Translations under genes and position numbers: made by a program
Shown here: piece by piece, positions 10,962-19,802 of the stretch
Position numbering within the stretch: the stretch's first letter is position 1
How the letters are laid out: each line of letters begins with the position of its first letter
Notes under the pieces: model-generated
Told to the model about the DNA's origin: nothing
The model's input: the letters and a program-made list of their open reading frames with translations, nothing else
Databases searched by the model: none
NCBI RefSeq assembly: GCF_022376445.1
Contig: NW_025955435.1
Location: forward strand, 1 to 27,766
Direction of reading: 5' to 3'
DNA length: 27,766 nt
DNA from: Fomitopsis serialis
Taxonomy: Eukaryota; Basidiomycota; Agaricomycetes; Polyporales; Fomitopsidaceae

Positions 10962-12282
10962 CTACCTCGACCGCGGCCTTTTCCGGGGCAATTCGTGATC
11001 TGCCGCGGTTCTGGTGTCGGATATGGCAGACGGGTCTACTTGAGTGGGTGCAAAGTAATGCCGCTCCTCGATCACGTCCATTTCCCGACTTGAACGGCTT
11101 GTACTCGCAGAACACGGCTCCTATTGGGGTCATAGGCAGACAACAAATTGTTCGTTACCATGACTGATCATCGACTGCGCTCGCGCAGACATCAGGCAGT
11201 CACTGCGATCGACACTCACCGTGGGGACCGGCTCGTCTGGATCTTGGTATGCCCAGGAGATATCCATAGCTTGGTCGGTTGCTACCCTGGAAGGATCGTT
11301 CTGCGGCTTCTCAGTCGAAGTGCCAGGATGTGTTTCCGATGGTGCCCCTAAGCGTTCAAAGTACAACATCCCGTTGCGTAATGCCTCGAGCACCGCCTTA
11401 TTTTGTGCGACGGAGAGGGTCGAAGGGTTCTGAAGAGGTACGGAGGAAGGCCATCCTACGATTCGGATGCCGTACGTGTCAAGCTTGGAGTGGTCTGTCC
11501 ACTTCATCTCGGCGTTGCGGATGCCAGACGCCGCCCTGGGTGGTGCACACATAAGATCAATGAACGCTAGCGGTCACCAAATTCAAACGAAAAGCGTACC
11601 TGACAGCATCCCGCACAGAGGAATAGACGTCCGACTTGAGAGAGCTTGCAGGGCCCTTCCGTCTCGGTGGCACATTCACGAGCGGAGCATCCGAGAGAGC
11701 CGGCTCTCCGGACGTATTCGCTTGTTTGACTTTCGTGCATTGCTCTTGGAAGAGCCTTGCCCCAGCTGCGCCACAGCCTCTATGGCACCTCCAGAACTCG
11801 CGGCCCAAGACGGTGCCTCCGAGAAAGCCCTCGTCCGATGGGTCATTGGGATTGACCACAAGGAAGAAGGATTGTAGACCCGCGATCTCTTCAAGGGATT
11901 CAAGGGTCCGGGATGTCGTTCGTAAGATAGATGACACTGCCTGATATTGAGCCTCGTACAGTCAAGACGTGTAATCGGGCGACTCACCCTGTTCGGCCAG
12001 GCTACCTTGCGGTACTGTGCTTGGACTGAAGAGCTCCTTGCAGTGCCATTTCGCCACCTGGTCTCTGATCTGCTCACAAACAAGTATGCACCAACTAGAG
12101 CTACGGCAACGGTTGAAACCAACCTCTTCAAATGGACGTGACTCGCGTTCGGCAAAGGCGCGAAGGTCCGCTAAGCTCTTGTCGAACAATGTCTGTAGCC
12201 TCTCGAGGAAGAGCTGTGAGTCGTAATCGCCTTGCATGTCTATGCCTTTCCCCTTCGTATCAATGCTAGTCTCGGAGTGCAT
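10962..12282 (-). CDS. Hypothetical protein with basic C-terminal tail
   Basis: Spliced model: 12282-11988, 11936-11600, 11535-11220, 11120-10962; 368 aa. I do not recognise a named domain. The three large exons join cleanly with GT-AG introns of 51, 64 and 99 nt. A well-structured stretch at residues 222-270 (KWTDHSKLDTYGIRIVGWP, then NPSTLSVAQNKAVLEAL) looks conserved in style and may be the functional core. The middle exon contains several cysteines (FWRCHRGCG, FQEQC). The last exon is acidic then ends in PRKRPRSR, a possible nuclear localisation signal. That exon is less certain: without splicing the frame would run on from 11219 and end at 11130. The gene converges with the F-box gene (209 bp between stops) and diverges from ACL4. 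Confidence 0.72.
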
Positions 12283-12536
12283 ATCACAATAGCTGGAACA
12301 CGACTGAGGATGTGTGCCGAATGAGCTACCACGGGGACGTCACCTAGCTCGTAGCCGCACCGACAATTAACAAAGCATTCATTGAGGTGGCCGAAAGGAG
12401 ATCCAATCGGGCATCCCCGAGATCAAGATCTGTGTCAATTTCCCTCCGAGCCGCGCGGAAAGGCAAGTACTTCGTCTTCACGCGGCTTTCTGTGCTATCC
12501 TTCCGGCACCAATATCTCCAGGGACTTCTTTTCACC
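12283..12536. promoter_or_regulatory. Bidirectional promoter region (hypothetical gene / ACL4)
   Basis: 254 bp between two divergent start codons; it must hold both promoters and leaders. No TATA box or known operator is apparent. Confidence 0.5.
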
Positions 12537-13914
12537 ATGGGCCGTACGCGTACAAAATCTAAGAAGGCGATTGCCGTGTCTACGAAAGCCTCAACCGCTG
12601 AGGAAAGTACAAGTGAACCGTCTATTGCCTCTCTGCTCGAGAAGGCCCAGGCTCTAGTCGTTGAATGCGACTACGATCTTGCAGGTCGCTTCGCACGACG
12701 GATATTAGATCGAGAACCAAACAGCGTGCAGGGCAAGGAGCTGCTTGGTGTGGTTCAGCTCGAGACGGGAGACCTGGATGCCGCCAAAACGGTACGTGTC
12801 TACTTCACTGTGGATCGAGCTGGGATTACGAACTCTTTGACTGATCGCAGACTTTCGAATCATTACTCCCTCCGCGAGCAGGCGCACCGTCAACACCACC
12901 GCCATCCGCGCATCTCTACTTGGCCCAGTTGGGCGATGATCCACACGCGGCACTGGAACATTACCAGGCAGCGGTCGACATCCTGAATGGCCAACTAAAG
13001 GGGAAGGAACGTGCCACGAATCCCCTCGGAACGAATGACGACGAGAAGGAGCTCAAGCAGAATATTGTGCGAGCACTGATTGGCATGGTGGAGATATGGA
13101 TGGATCCCTCATATGATCTCTGGTACGTCTTGAGTTTGGCAATTAGTCTCATCTTCTCATTTTTGGAGTAGCTTCGATCCTGCAGCCGAGAAGAACTGCG
13201 AAGACCTCCTTAACCTGGCGTTGCAAACTGATTCCGGCAATACAGAAGCGCTGCAGATGTTAGCATCTGTGCGACTGTCCCAGCAGAGACCAGACGATGC
13301 AAAAGCATGCCTGGAGGAAGCTTGGACACAGTGGAAGAACCTGGAGCCAGGTGCGTTTGCCAACCGTTGCGGATCAACGTGCACACACCTCAGACTTCTT
13401 ATGCTGCCTAGATGACGTGCGCCTGCCGCCAGTCCCCTCGCGTCTCTCTCTCGTAAGACTATTCCTGGAGCTGTCGTTCTTTACCCCAGCCCTTCTCGTG
13501 CTGCAAGGCATCATGGCCGTCGACGATCAAGAAGTAGAGGCATGGTACCTCGAAGGCTGGTGCTTCTTCCTCATGGCTGAGCAAGCACAAGAGAGTGGAG
13601 GGAAGCTCGAAGAACTCACCTGGGAAGAACTGGCAAGGGATTCGCGTGACTGCCTGGAGACTTGCCAGATGGTACGTGCACGATGTCCCAGTCTGTTGTT
13701 ATCGTACTCAAGATATACTTCTATGATGTAGTGGCATGTAAACCAAGAACACCCAGACAAACCACTCTTGCAGCATGTACGCGAGCTGATTGGCAAATTG
13801 GAGGCGTTGGGCGTACAACCGTTGTCAGATGATGATGGAGACGACGGCGATGCGGATGGCTGGCAGGATGTAGAGGGGAGTGAAGACAGCGACGAAGACG
13901 TGGAGATGTCATAA
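12537..13914 (+). CDS. ACL4: Acl4-like TPR chaperone of ribosomal protein uL4 (Rpl4)
   Basis: Spliced model: 12537-12791, 12851-13122, 13172-13350, 13412-13671, 13732-13914; 382 aa, close to the yeast Acl4 length. The start is the ATG in ACCATGG giving MGRTRTKSKK. Helical repeats follow: ASLLEKAQALVVECDYDLAG, an ARRILDREP-type repeat, LYLAQLGDDPHAALEHYQAA, CEDLLNLALQTDSGNTEAL and SLVRLFLELSFFTPALLVLQ, matching TPR folds. The C-terminus is very acidic (SDDDGDDGDADGWQDVEGS, ending DEDVEMS), a mark of this family. Acl4 captures newly made Rpl4 and accompanies it to pre-ribosomes in the nucleus. The lysine/arginine-rich start could help nuclear import. All introns are 49-61 nt. Tandem with the DUF155 gene downstream. 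Confidence 0.9.
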
Positions 13915-14369
13915 CAGTCATGACGGATTATTGTGTTTGTCACTCGGATCTCTAACTCATCGTCCCTACGTGCTACTAGCTCGCTCTCGTACAGTGGACA
14001 AAAGTAACTTACAAACACTGCAAGGATATCTATCTGCTTGATTACGCTGCTGCAAACGTGTCACAGTCCTAAGTTAAGTACGATGCGGCCTTCAGGCCAG
14101 GAGGAGGGGATGACATTTAGTAGTCTCGAGCAAGTCGAGAGCGCCGTCACGGTAGGGCTTCGGGGAACGGCACTGCCCGGTTCACTCGGCCGAGTGAACG
14201 CGCGTTACGCGGGTGTGGCTTGGGTGTGGCTGAGAATTATCCTGGGCGCTTCTGTACCCAGGTCCGTAACTGCCCTCACTTGCTCTGACGGTCTCCCCAG
14301 GTCTTTGCAGACGATTTTCGATGGTGAGTGTTCACATATCAAATGCGTCTTCAAGCTAAAGCTGGTCAG
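13915..14369. other. Intergenic and 5' leader of the DUF155 gene
   Basis: This holds the 3' flank of ACL4 and the upstream region of the next gene. An ATG at 14321 is followed directly by GTGAGT; a 46-nt intron (14324-14369) with acceptor GGTCAG would join it to the ATG at 14370. No other gene is seen. Confidence 0.55.
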
Positions 14370-15793
14370 ATGAGTAGCCTAGGTATTGCTCGCGCTCAAT
14401 TGCGGCGTAGCCCGTTGGGTCGGTCACAGTGCTGGCGAACCCCGCCTCCGTCCGTCCTATTTTTCCAATGTAGAGGCGTTGCTCAAGCAGCGAAACAAGA
14501 CGCAGCTCAAGATTCACCGAAACCTAAACCAAAAGCTTCAACATCCCTGCGTAGAACCGCTGCTGCCTCCTTGCCCATTCGTTCGAATCGGACACCAACC
14601 CGTAGTGACATTCAACCCATCATTACTCTCGCAACTGCCGAGCGCTACAACCTTCATGGCATCGCTGGACGCCTTCCACCTTCAGCCAAGCTCCTACACG
14701 AGTCATGGTGGATCCCGAAATGGGGAGAGGATGGGAAGCAGGGCGAGGTATTCATTTTCGGTAACGGGAGCTTTGTTTGCTGGGGGCTCGAAGAAGCGCA
14801 GGCAAGAAAATTTGCTTCGGAGTTCTTGCGCAAGCCCGTCGTAGAGGTTGCACCACTGCGTGAACCGGAGACGGAGGATCTCGAGTTCGTGACTGATCCC
14901 GAAGAGTGAGTACGCGCATTATACTGGGTTCAAGTCCCTCACAAGCAGCTTGTAGAGACACACGACTACAAGGCGATCTCATCATTCTTGGCCGCACACC
15001 TAAATTAGACACGGACGATGCAGTACCGAAGGATTTGCCCGAGTCATGTCTTCCTCAAGAGACCGTCCTTGCTCGTTATGCATACTCCCAGGCTCTGTCC
15101 CGCTCCACGGCGCTCTCTGCGCTCGAAGTATCGCTGGAAAGATACCTATCCTCGATGGCTTTACTTCCGGACACGTTGCAGCGCACGGGCAAACCGGGAT
15201 TGACCCGGCAGCAACTGGTCATGAAGCTAGGGGAGTTGCTGAAGTTCAGGCAAGGACTCAACTTGAACAGGGAAAACTTCTCCGATACTCCGGACTTCTA
15301 TTGGGCTGAACCAGTCCTAGAGAGTGAGCACATCAATCATCTCGCTCAACGCGTACAGTCTGACGGGCGCGGTTAGACTACTTCCATTCTCTCAGTGCAG
15401 CACTGGAGATGAAGTTGCGTACGCAATCGGTTAACGAAAAGATCACATACGCCGCTGAGGTGAGTGGCTGCCAATACCCCGTTGTACCCCGCAACCGCGC
15501 TCACCGCAAGTAAAGATGCAATCCGTGCTTCGGGAACTCCTCACAGAGGTGAGTAATTTTGAATGAACCTATCGCTGCGAGATGAGCGGCAGCTCACCCA
15601 CCCTACAGACTTCGGCGCACAGGATGGAGCTCATCATCATTGCGCTCATCGCAGTCGAGGTGGTCATTGTAAGTGCAGTGTTACTTATTCAGGAAAAGTG
15701 GCTGATCTGTCTCGTTAGTGCCTCGTCCGCGACGGGCCCGAGCTATGGCAAATGATCAGCAACGATGGCGAACCCGCGGAACACAGGCCTTAG
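14370..15793 (+). CDS. MRX10: Mitochondrial DUF155 protein (RMND1/Mrx10/Sif3 type)
   Basis: Spliced model: 14370-14905, 14956-15323, 15377-15459, 15516-15548, 15609-15668, 15719-15793; 384 aa. Exon 4 is only 33 nt. The first ~60 residues are Arg/Ser/Ala-rich without acids early on (MSSLGIARAQLRR), fitting a mitochondrial presequence. The DUF155 core runs from about IITLATAERYNLHGIAGRLP, through VFIFGNGSFVCWGL and DTRLQGDLIILGRTP, to the helical part with LARYAYSQALSRSTALSALE and YFHSLSAALEMKLRTQSVNE. A single C-terminal membrane segment (MELIIIALIAVEVVICLV, about 346-363) is characteristic. The human and yeast mitochondrial members associate with the mitoribosome and support mitochondrial translation; that role is inferred here. 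The start could also be 14321 (adding one Met by splicing) or 14343 (adding nine residues if the leader intron is kept). Confidence 0.92.
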
Positions 15794-16505
15794 ACGGAAC
15801 TCGCCTCGTATATTGTGCACAACTATGACATGGACATGCAGGATCCGCTCCTAATATCTAATGACTCTACGCATTCTCCCTTCAACAGCGACTCACTTGT
15901 TGGGAGTTCAACCCCGCTCAACCTGTTCTCATGACTACGCCGTGTACTCAAACTGTTATGTTACACACTGCTACCATCGGGCAACTCACCACCACTTCGC
16001 GTATACACATTTATCACCGACGTCCAAATCATGTTTGCCAGATTGCATGGCTTCACACTTCGGTATGCACGGTTGTTATTGGGCAGTAACTTGTCGCACG
16101 TGTTAATCTAGGACCGAGTAACTGCTGTCACAGACGCGTCACTGTAACACTCATTTCGAGTTTAAGCTGTTTCTCGAGTTTGTGTACTCAAACCATTGGT
16201 GCCAACTGGCTCCGTATTTAAAATTGACAGTAACATAGAAACTCAAGTGAGGAGCTCGATACACCCGAAAAATGAGTATTGCAGTGGGTGTCACTCCCCT
16301 AGACGCCTAAAGCATATTTGCACCTCCCTCGCTCATAATCTGTGACTCTCCTTAAAATAGGGCACAATCAGTAGTTGGAGAGGTCTTGTGCTGCATCAGA
16401 ATCCATGCAAAAAAAGCGGGCGGAACAGAGGCGGGAAGAGGTATAAAGAGGTGTACACTGAGTCTCCCTGATTGTACTCTATGCACAAAGAAATTACGTA
16501 CTCAT
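15794..16505. other. Intergenic, AT-richer, upstream of tRNA-Trp
   Basis: About 0.7 kb with a lower GC content than the genes around it. The 12-bp word GTGTACTCAAAC occurs twice (about 15941 and 16180). A TATAAAG lies at about 16441, some 60 bp upstream of the tRNA. I see no gene; the frame at 15861-16106 has no recognisable features. Confidence 0.5.
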
Positions 16506-16598
16506 GGACCTGTGGCGCAGTGGCTAGCGCGTGAGATTCCAGCGCTTCGATAGGTTATTGCGTCCTCAAGGTCATCCGTTCAAATCGGGTCAGGTTCA
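16506..16598 (+). tRNA. tRNA-Trp (anticodon CCA) with a 20-nt intron
   Basis: The cloverleaf is seen directly. The acceptor stem is GGACCTG/CAGGTTC; T8 is present; the D stem is GCGC/GCGC with GG in the loop; the anticodon CCA is at 16539-16541, preceded by T33; the T arm is ATCCG-TTCAAAT-CGGGT; the discriminator is A. The intron takes 16543-16562, at the canonical site after position 37. The spliced tRNA is 73 nt. The anticodon stem TGAGA/CCTCA has one A-C mismatch at its loop-proximal pair, which is unusual. TTTTT follows as a Pol III terminator. The gene lies tail to tail with the esterase gene, 93 bp from its stop codon. Confidence 0.9.
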
Positions 16599-16603
16599 TT
16601 TTT
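16599..16603 (+). terminator. RNA polymerase III terminator of tRNA-Trp
   Basis: A run of five T directly follows the discriminator base. Confidence 0.8.
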
Positions 16604-16691
16604 AGACACATTTACGCATTTCATTGTCCGTAGAGGGGTCCAGAGGTGCGGGGGATGAAGGTGGTAGAAGGTCACAATATCACAGCTGCTA

Positions 16692-18996
16692 TCACATACA
16701 GTCGAATCCATCCGGGGAGGACTGATTTCCCCCATTGTATCGGAGCATCTGCGGATACTGCCAATGTACATGAACGTGAACAATCATGGGTCACTAAGTA
16801 CAGAAGATGCGCAGACACACACCTGACATATCGGCCTCACAAAACCAATGCCGTTGCTGGCTTGGTTATCGTTGTAGTAGACGGCGTTCAGGGTCGTCGG
16901 TGCGATGTCGTCCTCGACCCACCTAACCATCGCGGCAAGGATGTTGTGTTCTGGGTCGTAGGACAGAGGTGGGAGGCCGGTCGATGCTTGCTCAACGCTT
17001 CCGAACGCATTAGCGCCATACCCGTTCTGCGCCCGGTAAGCCAACCTGCTGACTGCTCGGTTGTTATTCAGTACTCACTTTGCTACCAAGCATGCTCAGC
17101 AAGTGATCCGGACACAAATGCATAACACTCACCAATGATTCATGCCCGGAACGGTGTACAATCGGTAGAAATCGGCAGTCTCCATGTCCGTTTCGGATAT
17201 CATGAACGCGTGGACACTTTCGTAGTAGTGAATAGAGTTGCTGGGACTGATTAACTGATCAGCCCAGCCGACATATTGCAACAGCTTGCCATTCCTGCCC
17301 GACCCAGCAAATGCAGTGAGGTTGGGGCTGACAGCCTGGATCCTTGCTCAACACGGGGACGACGTGGTCTAATGAGTGTCACATACATTTGCTTGCCCGG
17401 GATTGATCTCCTCGGCAAGAGCAATGAGCGATGGATTGTACTGATCGATCGTCCACTGTGAATCACTGCAAATGCATCAGTTGTATGTCTTGAAAGGGCG
17501 GTGCATACATACTTGGTCACGAAATTGCGGAACCAGTCTAGTGCGATCGACAGAGTCTCATTGCCCACAAGCCCATCCGGGAACGCCGCCTCTCCGCCTG
17601 GATAGTATGGTCCAAATATATACGTCTGGTTGGCCTCGTAGTAATCCGAGTAAATCTTATGGAGTGCGTCTATCTGCGGCAGCGTGAGGCATGTGGCAGT
17701 GTCCTGGCCTGGCCGACAGGTCAGAGTTTCCGGCCGGAAGCTGCGGACATCAGTTATTTAGCATCCATGCATACTGCAGCACTTCGGAGACTCACTTGCA
17801 AATTCTCGGGTCGTTGATAATGCCGTCGGCCAGCTATCAGTTGGAAACACATCTTTAACAAGAGCATCCCGTAGATAATAATACCCCACTTACACCATCG
17901 AGTGCATCACACTGTTTGAGAACCTCCGGGTGAATGACGTCCTCCCAAGTAGAAGCATTGATGAACTGAGGTGAGCCAACGGGGAGGACATTCAGACTCA
18001 TACGAACACCCCAGTCCTGAAGGTATGTCTGCCGGTTTGCCGGTGATCCAACAATCTGTGCATGACGGTCGACGTGAGTAGATCATACATGGGATTTCTA
18101 ATGTTGCAAGAACATACGACGCCGTCAAAATCGTCGGGAAATGATTGCACTTCCTTGAGGCTATGAAGAGTCAGGCATATGGATACTGTTCACGTCGCAA
18201 TACATACCCTTGCCGGCCTCCTACAGTGACAGTGTGAGGACATATGCTACGTCACCATGACTCAAGCGTACCTGTTGAACATCCGATATAGTAGGACTTG
18301 TTGAGATCTTGCCCATAGTATTGCTTCACGATTTCCTTGCTGGCGACGATGCTGAGATGCAAAGCACGCCACCCCCAGTCAATGATTGCGTTCTGCGAGC
18401 GAATGATGAGCCAGTCAACACGTCGCAAGGTAGACGAAGACCCACATCGTCGTTGAGGGCCCAAGAACCGCTGCCTTCGGTGGAGACGTGACCGGTATCG
18501 GTAGATACTCCGGCAACTACACCTCGCAGTTAAGCCGTATTCGCACGCACGAAGCATGGGGACGTACAGCCTTGTGCGACGGCGAGAAGCGCCAACTCCC
18601 CAACGTTCACTGCAACAACCTAAGCATGGAAAGTCGCCATAACAGCGTAGGCGCACCTCCGCCAGCAAAACCTCCGTCGCCCACCGTCAGGTAGCGTCCA
18701 GTCCATTCGTCAGGCAGCCATACTTCTGTGTAACACGTAGAATTTGCGGTCGCGTTTGTAGTGACGAGCAATTGAACCCGGCAAAATGCGGGCAGGTTGG
18801 CTGCGTCAATACTCGACATATTCGTCGTGATGTTGACAGTAGAGTTGGCCTCGTAGTACCTGGCGTTGATGAGATTGACTCCGAGAATGTCTTGAAGGGC
18901 AAATGACTCGCATGATGTCTCCCAGGCGAAGGCTACGGGAAAGCGAGTCAATGAGAGAAGGAAGGATCCGTACGCGGCAATGAGTGAACCGCGCAT
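16692..18996 (-). CDS. Secreted tannase/feruloyl esterase-family enzyme B
   Basis: Fourteen exons: 18996-18657, 18609-18568, 18516-18446, 18392-18272, 18220-18208, 18160-18118, 18055-17894, 17833-17796, 17740-17513, 17465-17387, 17335-17133, 17082-17079, 17026-16823, 16757-16692; 537 aa. A signal peptide (MRGSLIAAYGSFLLSLTRFP, cleavage near AFA-WE) implies secretion. Family motifs (tannase/feruloyl esterase, PF07519): GDGGFAGG, the nucleophile GCSTGGRQG with Ser190, the acid GWADQLISP with Asp405, and PGMNHC with His446. Cys189 and Cys447 sit next to Ser and His, as in the known CS-D-HC arrangement where a disulfide joins them. Such enzymes hydrolyse esters of ferulic or gallic acid; the substrate here cannot be told. 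Several N-glycosylation sites (NST, NIT, NAT). The 4-nt exon 12 (CAAA) is needed to keep Cys447 and the frame. Confidence 0.92.
17079..17082 (-). other. 4-nt microexon (exon 12) of esterase B
   Basis: CAAA is flanked by acceptor TTGGTAG and donor GTGAGTAC. Exon 11 ends with TG; TG plus C makes Cys447, AAA makes Lys448, and exon 13 starts cleanly with AAC GGG. Flanking introns are 50 and 52 nt, the usual size in this gene. Confidence 0.85.
18208..18220 (-). other. 13-nt microexon (exon 5) of esterase B
   Basis: GAGGCCGGCAAGG sits between a 51-nt and a 47-nt intron and supplies GGRQG directly behind the nucleophilic Ser190. Confidence 0.93.
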
Positions 18997-19802
18997 GTCG
19001 TAACGTGAGTGAGAGATTGCAGGCACGGTGGACAGAAAGAGCGACACACCCTGCTCATATACGCGAACCTCTCGGAGTCGTCGCTGACCCGCGATCGTGT
19101 TCGATCGTGTTTTGCATGGTCGACGAGACAAGCACTTTACACAGGAACATGTATCACCTGTCCATCACCTGATGCTACTATACTGTACTACGGGCCAACT
19201 ACGGGCTAATGAGTCTGACCGTCAGTACCGACGGCCTGCGGGATGGCCCATTCGGCGTAGAATGTTCACCGACAATCATTCTTTCGGCTGGCCAGATCTG
19301 TCAACTGACAGGATGATCTCCACGCTTACTGCTACCTCCTATCTTCGGCCAGTCTCAGACGGTTGTGGATAGCCTGCAGGCCACCGACGCCACCATAGTC
19401 TGCATCCGAGTCAAGACTGAGCGAGATGCTAAGACAAGCGATCCATAGGCTCAATGAGACACATCCCGTTGGGCCCATCAGGCACGATGAAGCCACACTC
19501 ACTCATGGGGAACGCTCCTCGCCGTCACGTCACCGATTTGAAGCTTGATGCATTCGGTAACCGCACCATCATCGCCTTTCGGAGTTGCTGTTGTGAGGCA
19601 GACCTGCGGCAACACTCTTATCCCAAGGATGACAGGTACAACCTCCGAGCCAGGACAGCCTATCAGCATATGCAGGAAGTCACGTCAACATAAGTTAGTC
19701 ACATTACATTATTTAGAGCCAATCTGGACGATACCAATTATCAATGCGTACAATAGTCTGTGTATCAACGACCGGATAGAAGTCCGTGCAGGCGAGCGCA
19801 TG
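18997..19802. other. Intergenic between the tandem esterase genes
   Basis: This holds the 3' flank of esterase A and the promoter of esterase B. A TATA-like GTATATGAG on the minus strand (19054-19062) lies about 60 bp upstream of the B start codon. A short direct repeat GATCGTGTT occurs twice in a row near 19092-19112. No gene is seen. Confidence 0.5.
19054..19062 (-). promoter_or_regulatory. Possible TATA box of esterase B
   Basis: GTATATGAG on the minus strand, about 60 bp before the ATG, followed by a pyrimidine-rich stretch. The position matches the TATA box of the paralogous gene. Confidence 0.45.

Noticed and set aside
13527..14018. 163-codon minus-strand open frame with Ser-rich stretch
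   Set aside because: Antisense to the acidic GAC/GAT-rich end of ACL4, which creates the apparent serine-rich sequence.
14929..14942. GGTTCAAGTCCC resembling a tRNA B box
   Set aside because: It lies inside a 50-nt intron of the DUF155 gene, and no A box, acceptor stem or cloverleaf can be formed around it.
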